Origin: Bedellia somnulentella
Lineage: Eukaryota > Arthropoda > Insecta > Lepidoptera > Bedelliidae
DNA: 64,000 nucleotides
Direction of reading: 5' to 3'
Assembly (NCBI GenBank): GCA_963576735.1
Contig: OY755178.1
Span: 13,702,001-13,766,000 of the forward strand
Both the position numbers and the translations under genes were made by a program. The notes under the pieces are model-generated. The model did no database searches. It had not been told where the DNA came from and worked only from the letters and a program-made list of their open reading frames with translations. Shown one piece after another: positions 34,201-45,900 of the stretch; position 1 is the stretch's first letter; every line of letters begins with the position of its first letter.

Positions 34201-36798
34201 ACTTTTCCGAGTATGAGATGAGGTCATCTCTACTCTACTCTCATGCTTCTTCTGCCACACCCAACATTAGTTTTTGATGAAGCCTTTTGGTGATAGGTGC
34301 TGACTTGGTGAGGTCTCCCTTGCTTTACAAAATTACGTGTATTTTTAAATTACTGCAAAAAGAAGGAGGCTCTTAATTCGCCTGTATTTTTTAAGTGTTT
34401 GTTGCTCAGTATATCTCTTATTTAAATACATCTGTCGTCGGTGCCAACCAATCTAAATTTTGAATAATAAACGAATAATGACAAAATCATGATTCTCACA
34501 ACAATAAATGCCAAAATTCTTCTTGTTTAAATTACTTATTTATAATATCCTATAATCTTCTTCGTATTTTCCTCGTTGTTTAAACCTCTGGACTACGACA
34601 AAAGTTTCAATAATAAATACTGAATCGTCCATAGCTATTCCAGAGTTTTGGGGAGACAGGATTTGATTGAGATGATAACAAACAAGTTTACCTGTACCAT
34701 TCCAACCCTTTGTGATAGAATTTGTCAAAGAAATGTACTTCCGAGCCAGCCGCGCGTACATCTGGATGTATTCTGAAATAATAAAAAAACAACACTTGAA
34801 TGTATAAAACATATCATATTATCTTATATTTTTATGTTGTATTTTTAAAGTTCAACCAACGGTCCAATCTTAGATATCTATATATAGATAGCGTATATAC
34901 AGTACCGTCTAGGGGTAACACTCAGCTTCACAATCACGATACGACACGACAACCACTTTCCTCAATAGAAACACAATGTATAGTGTTGGTTCACAATGGA
35001 ACTACCCTCTCAACCTCTTCCTATGGATGAATCTCAAGACAAATTGAAACAAGAGTGTGTGTTACGGGTTGAAATAGTTCTCATGACAATTTTACTGAAG
35101 TAGTTAAATGTGGCCTGTCACACCGTGTATTTTCGATGACGTAGTTTAAGTTAACTATAAAATACGTCACGTGACATAAACTATTGTCTAGAGTACCCAT
35201 TATTTTGCTGGTAAGTGTAATTTACCCTCTCATTGAGAAGCGTATTAATGTGAGTCATGTATGAAAATTTATTTTTATGAAGATTACCTTCACTGATAAC
35301 ATCTCTGATAAATTAATCATAATTATACCTAGCATAGTAGGTATTATATTAGCTGTGCTTATACTTAACCGTTACAGACCATTTCGCTACCCACTCTTAG
35401 ACTTAGTAATTTTATTAATAAGTCCTTAGTCTTTTTTCGAAGCTTAAGGGTTGAGAGATCGCTTCAAACTACATAACACACCAATTACTTCAACAGACTC
35501 AAAAGCCTTGTCATCCCGTACTAATACAACTAAAAATAAATTTTAATATCTTTTGAGGTGAGTGTTTAGCATGTTAAAAAATGGTACCTTAGAAATTCTA
35601 ATAAAGCTCGAGTGCCACATTTTTTCACGCCAATGATAAGAGCATTTGGCAGTCTTTTGACTGCTGATGAGTTTTGGTTCTTGCTTAAAGCCAAGCCGAG
35701 TAATGACGCGAACTGTAGTGCTGTTTGCTTGTATTTCACGATATGCCGCCTCAGGGATAAATGACGAATGTTGAACTGAAAATTATATAATATACATAAT
35801 GTCAATACAATATTTTTTTCCATTTTCGTTAGTAAAATTATTAAGCTATAAATCCCTAGAAGGGGTAGCCAGAACTTCGGTATAATAAAATTCCTCAGCC
35901 ACTTTTGGAAGTTGAGTGGGGAATAGGTTATACAGTAAAAGCTTTTTGGTGACGGGTCTCCAACCATATCGTCTAAAAATCACTTCAAAAGCCCAATACC
36001 CTTAGTCGCTTCTTAAAAACACCCATGGAAAAAAATGGGTTGGTGTTATTCTAAGTCGACACTATACACAGCAACCATAAAAATAATTTATTAAATTATT
36101 ATATCTCAATTGGATGATTCACCGCATGTTGATGCTGGGATGAACATTGCAAAGTTAAACTGTCTAAATTGGTTACATTACATATACTCGCGGTCATAAA
36201 TTCCAAAAAAGGGTAAACAGAGACAGATACTTTTGGAAATTGAATAGTGAAAATAGAGGTTAAACCACCCAGGTCAGGAGGTCACCCAAAAAACTAGTAA
36301 TCGAATATAAAAATCCAGATAGAATGGAATTTATGAAAAGAGAGAAAAAAACCCACTTAGAAAGAACTGCAGATGAGGGACGTACGTAACAAATATCGTC
36401 ACCATTTCAACCAATAGATTCAGATATAGACCTTATTGAAAATGTCTACAAAACGACCGGCCCTATGCTACCATGATGATCCATCTGCTACCAGCGAGCT
36501 TAAAAAATCAACTTGTTGGAGATCTACCCATATTTATATATCACTTATCCCTGTTTTTCTAAGGTTCTATTTGTTGTGATTCAATCACACATGGTATTTT
36601 AAAATATGCTTAAAAGCTTTTCGTTGAATAAGGTGAATATTGATAGAATGTGTTTCTCAATAATATGTATACTGAAATATTTCTTACCTTTCGATCGTCA
36701 ACTAAACAAGTATTCAATGCATATAATAAATAAAATAGAAATAATAATATGAAATATATAAAAATAGTTTGTTTCGATAGACCCGGCACCCATTTCAT
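31212..36798 (-). CDS. Heparan sulfate glucosamine 3-O-sulfotransferase (6 coding exons)
   Basis: Golgi type II membrane enzyme that moves sulfate from PAPS to the 3-OH of glucosamine in heparan sulfate. Minus-strand exons 36688-36798, 35588-35775, 34692-34772, 33537-33710, 32953-33178 and 31212-31448 give 338 aa. ATG 36798 is followed by a hydrophobic anchor (about residues 10-30). The 5' PAPS loop is KKCGTR (88-93), the catalytic Glu is in GSEVHFFD (E111), and the 3' PAPS motif is [16 protein letters not shown] (about 168-183). [16 protein letters not shown] and [11 protein letters not shown] follow, then the disulfide pair GFPCLLK and [10 protein letters not shown]. It ends FGWN as in the family. 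It resembles Drosophila Hs3st-B more than Hs3st-A, but I leave the paralogue open. Cys in the 5' loop is noted as unusual. Confidence 0.9.
31654..32709. mobile_element. 1.06-kb inverted-repeat (foldback-like) element in HS3ST intron 5
   Basis: Arms of about 315 bp, 31654-31969 and 32392-32709, are inverted copies with few differences around a roughly 420-bp loop. Outer ends are AAGATCCCGGTGCCCCCAGA and its mirror. No transposase frame and no certain target duplication are seen. Intronic transcription would yield a long hairpin RNA. Confidence 0.75.
33745..34330 (-). mobile_element. LINE-B copy with nested hairpin MITE, HS3ST intron 3
   Basis: The minus strand carries the LINE-B 3' end (tail ATATACTCACGCCATGAG at 33751, then the GGGGTAGGCAGAGAC block) and decayed coding sequence. 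It is interrupted by the palindrome at 34072-34184, after which LINE-B-like sequence resumes (CTCATGCTTCTTCTGCCACA region). Confidence 0.65.
34072..34184. mobile_element. Hairpin MITE-like palindrome (copy 2)
   Basis: Same ends and inner blocks as the 22721 copy (CGCCCGATTTCTGAATTGAG; ACTTAAGTATCGTT), but the right outer arm is lost or decayed. Two unlinked copies show that it is a mobile family. Confidence 0.55.
35846..36072 (-). mobile_element. SINE-A copy lacking tail, HS3ST intron 1
   Basis: Matches SINE-A from GCTATAAATCCCTAGAAGGG to the right-end CGACACTATACACAGCAACC, but has no (CATA)n tail at its left. It is moderately diverged. Confidence 0.7.
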
Positions 36799-37640
36799 TT
36801 CTATTTTTCGAATGCATTTGAAATAATATGGTTTACAACATACTCTCAAAACTATTCATTTAGGCAGTCGCAGTTTCATCACAAAATTTCCCAAAACCAA
36901 TAGTAAATTTGAAGGACTTTAATAAAAACACCGCGTTTCGTGGTAAATGAAACATCTGCAACTGCAGCTATTAGGAACTGTTACGGAATGATGCAGTAGG
37001 TATCTTGAATTTATGTTGTGCATACAGTGTTGTGTTTGTGCATACATACTATGTGTATATTGATAAATTTTCGGCGCAGTGCGCAGTCGGATTTTGTTCT
37101 CTCAATCAGACCTATCCAGCCCGCCCATCCCAATTTCATCTCTCCTGCTCTATATCAAATCCCTATTGCTTTCTCGCTTCTACTTCATGCTTACTCAGCA
37201 TGCTTAGCTTTTCCGACGCTTCCGGTCCAAAGACAAACATCTCACTCATTTAGCAAGTTTGTTTGGTCACTAGTAGTAACAAAATGATAATTCGGACCGC
37301 AGCTTGTAGAAACAACAACCAACATGACAAATTTTATCTGTTCAAAAACTTGTTTTATAGTTCGTCTAAATAATAGTATTTACATAGTATTAAAAGAGTA
37401 ACTTTTTGAATCTATACTTAGGTAAAAGTGATATAATTATTAAAAGTTGTGTTCATTCCATCATTAGACAATTTTTCGTTTGTATATAATATATTAAACA
37501 TAATCCTATATAATGAAAATATAAGCAGTTTCTATGTGTATTGCGTAGTACCAATATTATAAAACTGATCAAAACAAAAATGACAGCTAAATAAAAGAAA
37601 ATTGTATGTGCCTGGGTTTGAGACTGTGAAATAAATTAAA
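36799..37640. promoter_or_regulatory. Divergent intergenic region, HS3ST / INO80F-HMG gene
   Basis: 842 bp separate the two divergent start codons, so both promoters probably lie here. A somewhat GC-richer, pyrimidine-rich patch at about 37070-37240 could be 5' UTR. No convincing TATA box is seen. Confidence 0.35.
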
Positions 37641-39944
37641 ATGACAGTCCAACAACTCAGTTCAAATATTTCGGACGACTCCGATGACATGGTTAGCTTA
37701 CCGTCGGAGGAAGAAGCATATAGGCGCAAATATCAATTGCTTCTGGACCGATGTGAGGTCTTACAACAGGATAATGAGAGAATAGTAAATAGGTTTGTTT
37801 TTTCCGTAGTTAATTGTATCGTACGGTTAATTCATGAATGAACTCACACCTTATTTTTGTTGTAGAATACACGAGGCGAAAAAAATAACTAAACGGTACC
37901 GGAAAGACATAAAGATAATAATAGATAGGTTGGATCAACATGGTGATGATTTTCGGAATGCAGCTGCTGAAATTGAAGTAAAACAAGAAGTAGTGTCACG
38001 GCCAGTGCGACCTGTAGCTAAAGTACCTTCGAACGGTAAACAGATAGATAAACAAGCCACACCTGTGACCAAGAAGCCCGGTGCTAAGAGAAAATCTAAG
38101 GCAGACAGGGTAATTTGTTTATTTTAAATATATCAACTGTACCAATCTATACCAGTATTCTATTTTGTGTAAATAGAAATCTGTAATTTCTGAACAACCC
38201 ATGTTAAAAATGAATGTTGTAAACAATAGTAGAATTCCGATATTGTATTTAGATAATAATTTATAAACAGTTACTGCTGAACATATCCCTCTACTAGGGC
38301 TGGTTCTTTTCTGCCCTCATCCGTCAGCTTCCAGTGAGTTCATGTTACAGTTTGTACACCATTTTATAAAGATTAACATAACAGACACAATAATTGAAAA
38401 TCAAACTGTTAAATTTATAATAAGTTAACAGATAACTGTTATCAGCCAATTTTTTTATTTTGTGCTTTTAATTTTTAAATTGCAGCCTGAAAGAGACCCA
38501 AATGCTCCAAAGAAACCATGTAATGCCTTCTTCCAATTTTGTCAAGAGCAAAGACCAGTAGTGGTGGCAGAAACCAGTTCAGAATTGGGTGTGGAGCCAA
38601 GCAAACAGGAAGTGACCCGAGAACTGGCTGCACGATGGAGAGCATTGACTCATGAGGATAAAAAAGTGAGCCTATAATTTGTTCAAACATTTATTTACTC
38701 ACAACTATGAATTCTAAAAGAAAGGAAGCCAGAAACTTATGGAACTTGAGTGGGGAAAAGATGGTGTAATATTTGATGATGATGGTTAAATATTATAGAG
38801 ACTTTTGATCGCCACTTTGCACAATCCTGAGAAATAACTCTTGCATCTCTCACTGGCATTGGCCTTCGCAAGAACATTTTCAATTTCGTTTTCAAGTCTT
38901 GTGCGGCCATTATCTGCTAACAACACCAACCGCATTAGCCTCCATATATATCTCTTTTGCCACTTTACTTTCATCCATGCTCCCTATGCGCCCAGACTAC
39001 CATAACATACCCTACAAATTTCTACTTGCATTTCATCATTCAAAAACATTACACTGCAGAAACATAAGTTTATAATTTGGTATGCAAAGTTTTATAAATG
39101 TAATGCTGATTATGAAATATTTTATTTTGAAACAAAATTTTCTAGAAATTAAATAAACCTACAATTATATTTATTTTAACAAAAAACTTTGATAGTATTT
39201 AACTTTCTATCTCCTTTTGAAAACATATGCATTTGCAGTTTTTTAGAAAAATAAAAAGAATCATAGCTTTATTTAATATAATATAGAGATAATATCACTT
39301 GAGATCATAAATTTGGGAATTGTTATGCCAACTGAGTCACCTTATTTTATTATTCAACAATGAAGATAATTCAGTGCTTCAGAGGGTGCTTGAAGCTATT
39401 GGGCCTGGCCACTGTCATGGTAGTACTTCTTAGTCTAGATTTAACTAAGTGAGTGTGGTAGACTGGCTAAATAGGCTATTTGACTGTAATAAAAATATAC
39501 ATTTCTTTTATTTCATTAGTCTTAATATTTCTTTTTTGGAGCAATATGTAATAATGCAAGATAAAAATATTGAATTTATTTCACTAAAATCCGTCTTCTA
39601 AAATAAGTATTTTTGATGCAACTGTCACGTGACTAAAAACGACCATGATTGGCAATTTCTATAATGACGTAGATCGTCGACGTGTATCGCTTCGCTCATT
39701 GGTGTTTAATGCGGAATTGACGTCATTTGTGCTACAGCCGCCATATTACTTAAAGTCGCGTTTTCGCGGCACATTTGAATATTGCATTTTCTTTTTCGAT
39801 TTTTTAATAAAATAGTCAAAATGAAGACAGAAAAATATTTTTTTTAGGGCTCCAAAGAAACAAATTAACACCGTAAGATAGTTTTCAAAACTTAGTCAAA
39901 TAGCCTATTACTATTCAGTTCAGTGTAGCTATAGCCCAAAGGTG

Positions 39945-39975
<31 letters not shown>

Positions 39976-40168
39976 TGAAGAGCCATATGTTTTAATGAGT
40001 CTACTCCCCATCTGTTTTATTAACAATTTTGAATCCTAATGAATAGGCATCTTAGGTTGTTTTGTTTAATCCTATTTTTATTCTTTTCAGGTCTATGTGG
40101 CAATGTTTGAAAAATCTAAAGAGAAATATGCAGAAGAAATGTCGGCATATATTAAGAAGGAGCAATGA
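37641..40168 (+). CDS. INO80F/TFPT-like plus HMG-box chromatin protein (4 exons)
   Basis: Likely nuclear DNA-binding subunit of an INO80-type chromatin remodeller. Exons 37641-37792, 37866-38109, 38486-38665 and 40091-40168 join to 217 aa. The N-terminal part (about residues 25-75) resembles the coiled-coil of human TFPT/INO80F: YRRKYQLLLDRCEVLQQDNE, then RIHEAKKITKRYRKDIKI and LDQHGDDF. A basic linker (KKPGAKRKSK) leads to an HMG box (about 134-205): RDPNAPKKPCNAFFQFCQEQ, then ELAARWRALTHEDKKVYVAM and EKSKEKYAEEMSAY. Human TFPT has no HMG box, whereas yeast Nhp10 of INO80 is an HMG-box protein, so this looks like both roles in one chain. The family link is by motif reading; the complex is inferred. 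Confidence 0.8.
39474..39905. mobile_element. Mariner-like MITE with TA flanks, intron 3
   Basis: A 432-bp element with short inverted ends GGCTATTTGACT and AGTCAAATAGCC, flanked by TA (39472-39473, 39906-39907) as in Tc1/mariner. Its middle (about 39640-39790) is CpG-rich and has GCCGCCATATTA, similar to a YY1/Pho site. It has no coding capacity. The inverted ends are only 12-14 bp, so the superfamily is tentative. Confidence 0.5.
39945..39970. repeat. (TA)n microsatellite
   Basis: About 13 TA units within intron 3 of the HMG-box gene. Confidence 0.9.
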
Positions 40169-40451
40169 CGAATACTACCTCAGCTTTCAATGTTTTTGGT
40201 GATCAGCTTTAAGTCTAGGTTAATGTTAATTAGTCTAAATATAAGATATTTGTAATTTTAACTATGTATTATTTTTCTTGAACATATAATCAACAAAAAA
40301 GGAGAAACAATTGTGCTATAAATAGAAATTCTAGTTTAGGTTTTATTGCATACAATCGAATACAAACCAGGATTTATTTTATAACAACAAATGGCCACCA
40401 TTACATTCATCAGCATATGACAGCCATTATAAGCTGATTGAATAGCCCAAT

Positions 40452-40823
40452 GTGAGGAATGATGTGATTTGTGAAAGGTGTGGTGTAAAAGATGATATTG
40501 TAAGAAAGATAGAAAAAGGAATGTTGAGATGGTTTGGGCACATAGAGAGGATGGATGACAGTAAAGTGGTGAAAGAGATATATAGAGCCAATGTGGAAGG
40601 TAATGTTAGTAGAGGACGACCTCGGAGGACACATTTAGATCAAATAGAAAATGTGCTCAAAAAGGCAGGTGTCCGAAGTACGAAGAATAAAAGAGCATGT
40701 ATGAAAAGATTGATGGATGTGAATGAAGCTAGAGAGGTTTGCCAGGATCGTACAAAGTGGCGATCGATAGTCTCTGCCTACCCCAATGGGAACTAACGGC
40801 GTGAGAATATGTATGTATGTATG
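40452..40823 (+). mobile_element. LINE-B, best-preserved 3' copy
   Basis: A 372-bp 5'-truncated insertion flanked by TGAATAGCCCAAT at 40439-40451 and 40824-40836. It is open for 114 codons and encodes a tail typical of RTE-like LINE reverse transcriptases: MLRWFGHIERMDDSKVVKE, then SRGRPRRTHLDQIENVLKKA and [12 protein letters not shown]. It ends CCCCAATGGGAACTAACGGC then GTGAGAATATGTATGTATG. Low divergence suggests recent activity. Clade assignment rests on the C-terminal domain only. Confidence 0.85.
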
Positions 40824-40836
40824 TGAATAGCCCAAT

Positions 40837-41589
40837 TAGAACGGTTTCTTTTACTTTATCCTGAAAATAACTAGAGCAGAAATATTTTTATCGTACAAGA
40901 AAGTAAAGGTTAGGAGTGATCTATCTATAGCGTTATAGAGACCATCTCACTAAGGGTGAGAAGAAAAATTTAGGGCAGCATGGTTGATATCATGTCTGTT
41001 CTTTTCAAGTGAAGAAGATTAAAGGTAAGTGTGGTGAGGAAATCTTTGTTTGCCATCCTAGGTCCTGGACATGAAATTGAGAGGTATTAATAGTGGCTAG
41101 AAGAGATATGGATACAGCCAACCTCTAGACACAAACATACAGCAGGAGAAAATCTTGGACATCATTAATAGACAGGTATAAAGTAGTATCCGATCTTTTG
41201 AATCGACAGGTATAAAGTAGTATATAAACTTTCAACTGGAATGAAGATGTAAAATAAGCCTTAATAATGTAAATATCGCAGTGGAACTGTGTAAACCTAT
41301 TGTAAACTTTTTTAAAGATAACCATTCCATCTCATATTAAGGGAAAATAAAATTTAAAAATGACAAACCGAAATTCACCAAATTTCAAAGTAGAAAGTAC
41401 AAAACAAGAAAGTAAATCAGATAGAAAGCCAGAAATGCTAAATAGAGAGAAAAGAGTCTAAATATAACCATGAAATTTCGTCTGGTCTTAATCCTGATGG
41501 CAACAATTTTAAATTTCTTATAGTACGTGAAAATAGTTTTCATTTCGCAGTAAAGTTCGCAAAACTACCCTCACCTTTTCTACCGTAAA
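40837..41589. other. Intergenic, nothing recognised
   Basis: Between the convergent HMG-box and HAGH genes. A direct duplication of GACAGGTATAAAGTAGTAT occurs at about 41172 and 41205. No gene. Confidence 0.45.
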
Positions 41590-41832
41590 CATAACATAAA
41601 CGTTCACGCCGTATATCCCCGAAGGGGTTGGCAGAGGTACTAATACTTCTGAATGTGACAGCGCCACCTAGTGTCCAGAGTAGGTACCCACGTTTTGCTT
41701 GGACAGTGTACTCACGTCATAGGGGGCAGGGCTATCGCCGTTTTGTACGAATACACTGTCACATGGCTAAGTAAAACTCGGCCATGTGGGTTTCCTCACG
41801 ATGTTTTCCCTCACCGCTAACCACCATGATAA
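41590..41832 (-). mobile_element. SINE-C copy with target-site duplication
   Basis: 243 bp flanked by TACCGTAAA at 41581-41589 and 41833-41841; close to the 30937 copy, with the hairpin CCCCGAAGGGG near its left end. Confidence 0.8.
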
Positions 41833-41935
41833 TACCGTAAATATACGTAATAAAGCTATACAACTAAGTGTACAACCGAGTGAATTCTCGAGACATTTAA
41901 TCGTAGGGTACACGAAAAAAGAGAACACCCAGCAT

Positions 41936-42178
41936 TGTGTGCCAGCTTAGAATACCCACGGTTGTCGTAAGAGGAGACTAAGGGTATGGCTGGGGCTTTT
42001 TAAAGTGGTTTTTGGGCGATGCGGTTGGCGACCCATCACCAACGACACTTTATTTCTACCATATTCTCCCTTTCAACTTCCAAATGTGGCTGAGAACTTT
42101 CTAGCTCTGAAGCACTTGTTACCCCTTTTTGGGATTTATGGCCGTGAGTATATTTATGTACATACATATATATGTATG
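41936..42178 (+). mobile_element. SINE-A copy, diverged subfamily
   Basis: Forward orientation, ending GGGATTTATGGCCGTGAGTA and a decayed TATG tail. No gene lies between here and the HAGH stop at 42994. Confidence 0.65.
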
Positions 42179-42993
42179 TGTGCATTGTAGTTATCTTAAA
42201 TTTATTGTGAACCAACCATTTTGTAGAATTTGATACAGAGGCGTGGGTTCAAATCCGAAATCGAGAAAACAATATTGTGTCTCTCTTCCTAAACTTATGT
42301 AGTGTACTTATAAATGTTGTAAATAGTGAAGTGAGCGAAACCCACATGACTCAGCTACACTTAGTCAACGCAGCTATGGAGGAGACAAGATTGCTCGCGA
42401 TCATTATCCTTACGTTCGATATGTGGTCATTTATAACAAGTTATATATGTGTTGTATGTAAACACTATCGTTCCACAGGTTCCCCTACTAAAACCTTGTT
42501 AGTTACGACTTTTACTTCCTCTAACTAAATGATCAAGTTTGGTCAACTTTCCATCAACGCCGACGGCCCAAACAACAACAAAATACTTAAATTAGTAAAA
42601 AAACATGGTAGAGTTTTAACTAAAAATTTATTTACACCACACCATAATTACAAAAAACGTATGCTTATTAACAATTCACAGTAAGAAGGAATGTGGCTTT
42701 AAAGACATTTAACAGCAAAAGATAAAAAAATAATAATAATATAAAAACCTCAAAAACAGCCTCATCCCTTTTGAATAAATTAATTGTACTTAAGGAAATT
42801 TTTATAAATTCTGACTTTGTGATTATGATACTTTCAAGATTTAAAAATAACAAATAAATTAATTAATCTTATGCTAATCCAAAATGGAAAGAAATATATT
42901 CCTGTTATGTAATAGAAACAAGGGTGTATGTATGTATCATCAAATTAGATCCATACCAAAACAACATTTTTAAGTTCATTTTAACAGATACAA

Positions 42994-45900
42994 TTAAGAT
43001 TTAAATTTATCCTTTTGCTCCCGAATAACTTTCATGGTGGCAATAGGATCACTTTTCTTGGCGTGCTGCTGCACGGACTCCTCAGTAACTCTCATAAATG
43101 GATTGTATAATTTCTCATCCGCAATCGTTGAAGGAACCTGAAATATTATTTCTTTTTTATTTACATTATATGTTTAAACAGATTATAAGGACAGATTCAA
43201 GCCATTATCTTATATATGAAATCATCACGCCATTAATTCCCATTGGGGTAGGCAGAGACTATCGATCGCCACTTCGTACGATCCTGACAAACCTCTCTAG
43301 CTTCGTTTACATCCATCAATCTTTTCATACATGCTCTTTTATTCTTCATACTTCGGACGCCTGCCTTTTTGAGTTAATGGCGTGAGTATATGTATGAATA
43401 TGTATGTATGAAATCATCAATAAAGATTAGGCCTTAATGCCATCGCTAAAAGCTCAAAATGTACAGTGCACGACAAAGAAATATAATCTTGGAAACACCT
43501 TTATTCTAATAATTTAAATCTTTTTGTTCATGAAAACCTCATGTGGGGATTATTACTAATAAATAAAGAAAAGAAAAATTTCGACACAGGCGGGAATCGA
43601 ACCCGCGACCTCGGGTATACGCTACTTAAACGTGTAAAAGAAATAAAGGATAGAAGAATTTCGCACTGGCAGCCAATTGACACGGTTGCTCAGTTGGCAG
43701 AGCGTCGGGGCGTATACCCGAGGTCGCGGGTTCGATTCCCGCCTGTGTCGAAATTTTTCTTTCCTTTATTTATTCTTTATTTATTACCTTTATTCTAAGT
43801 AGATTCTAACGACCATAACAAATATAATCCCACTTTGGGCTAGTTTCATATCATAGTTCCTCTTATTTGTCATCACATTAGTACAAAAAAAGGTTAAAGG
43901 ACTGAAAGACAGGCTACTATTGAGATTTTAGTCTCTTAAATGGGATTTACTTCAACAGTGATCATCAACGAAGTGAAAATTATTATTCGGAAATAAAACA
44001 CTGTTGTGCCAGATGTGATTATATGAAAGAGATGTCGCAAGTGTGTGATTGAGTCTGCCAATATGTGTGTGAGAATATAGCGGACTAAATATATTTGCAA
44101 GATCATCACTTACATCATATTTCATGATTACAGTTTATGTGAGTTTCATAAAACAAATAACCTTTGAAACTTGAAAGGACAATCTCTTTTACACTAACTC
44201 AAATTAGAATTCTTTGATAGCAGTCACAACACATAAGATAAAATAATGAGCATGCTAGCTAAATATTATCAGTGATCATAAATGCACTCAGGGCTAGTGT
44301 CCTGAGTGCAGTAGTGTGTTATATTATATAGTTATAAGCTAAACAGAAACTTTTAAACCCTATAGGGTACACCCTACATTATATATATGTTACGGCTAAT
44401 AGACGAAGTGCGGCTGCACCTAGGTTTAGCCGGCTAAAACTAGGTGCAGCCTTATGTTATGTTGAAAATATTGAATAAGAATAACACTATTTCTATAAAA
44501 CATTTTCCATATATTTAAAATACAGATTATGCATTTAAGAGTGCTCGCTCCGCTGCGCTTCGCTCGCTCGTTTTATACATAGCCTAACCTAACCTAACCT
44601 AAGCTAACCAACCCTGGCTAAATGTGACTAGCTGGCTAAACCTAGGTGCAGCCGCACTTCGGCTTTTAGCCGTAACATATACATAATTTGGACCAACACA
44701 TTATCTTATTTCATACCAATATGAAACTTACAGTAGGTTTTCCAACACTCCTCAATTCCTCATACCAGGTCCACTTCTTGGCAATTTCCTCATTGTCAGG
44801 CTCAACGTGTTTGGCAAATGCCAAGTTTTGTAATGTGTACTCGTGGCCACAGAACACTTTGGTGTTGCCGGGTAACTGGCCCAAAATTGAAATCAGAGCT
44901 TCATACATTTGTTCTGCTGTACCCTCAAAGAATCTACCACATCCACCCAGGAATAATGTGTCACCTGGAAGATTAGAATATTTTTAGTATAGTGGAACAG
45001 ATAGGATCTACTCTAATGTTTAAAAAAGAGTGGAAGAGGCCAACTTAACTGTAGTAAATAGTTATTAGGGACCTGACAAGCAGCTGAATTTTAAAACATA
45101 TCAAATTATCACCTAGTTCCAACAGAAACCAAACAGAGATTCCTCTCTTGCGCACTTGTAAATACCTGAAGACCTTTACACCTATAATCGTCGAATAAAT
45201 GCTTCATTTCATTTCATTTCATTTCTCTCTTAGAGAGCTTACCCTTTGAACCTTCAGGATTTGAAGGCCTCTTTTTTAGTAGTAAACACAAAAAATAACC
45301 AGCTAAAAGACACTCAAATTTATTTTATTACATAGATAAATTAATATTAGCTTTATATTCTTAGGCTGTATGATTGTAAAAAAAATAAATTCTTAAAATT
45401 AACTCACTGTGACTTTTTCTACCCTTTCTAAAACACTTGTTAAATGGAAAATGTATAAATTTTACTGTTTTCAAACTCACTAATATTACAAATACTATGT
45501 GTAAAAATGTACGCCTTCTCACCAGTGAACACAACAGCATCTGATTGGTCTTCAGGTCTCACATAATAGCATATATGTCCTTTAGTATGGCAGGGGGTGA
45601 ACAGACATTCTATATTGAGACCTCCGATATTTATTTTTGTTTTGTGTTCCACTTTATGAGTCAAAGCACTTATACGGCTGTCCCCTCCGTATACAGTTAT
45701 GTCAGGAAATAAAACTTTCATCTGTTCATTTCCACCAGCATGATCCCTGTAAAATATTATTATTATAAAATATACCAGATAATATATTATATATAGCTAT
45801 GATCTGCTGAGAAAACTAATCCATTTTTGACTGTGATTGTTATATAAGGCAACCTAAGGTTATAAGTGATAGTTGGGCAACAGGATGTGGCTGGAAACCT

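Noticed and set aside
37005..37287. Overlapping 82- and 89-codon frames between the divergent genes
   Set aside because: Two frames open over the same pyrimidine-rich stretch, no domain; more likely 5' UTR or promoter composition.
40452..40796. Stand-alone 114-aa gene
   Set aside because: It is the C-terminal end of a 5'-truncated LINE with target duplications and a tail, and the same sequence recurs at 8206, 26280 and 57957.
43679..43749. Functional tRNA-Tyr(GTA)
   Set aside because: The cloverleaf is complete, but C33 replaces U33 and the gene sits inside a mobile element; no decoding role can be claimed.
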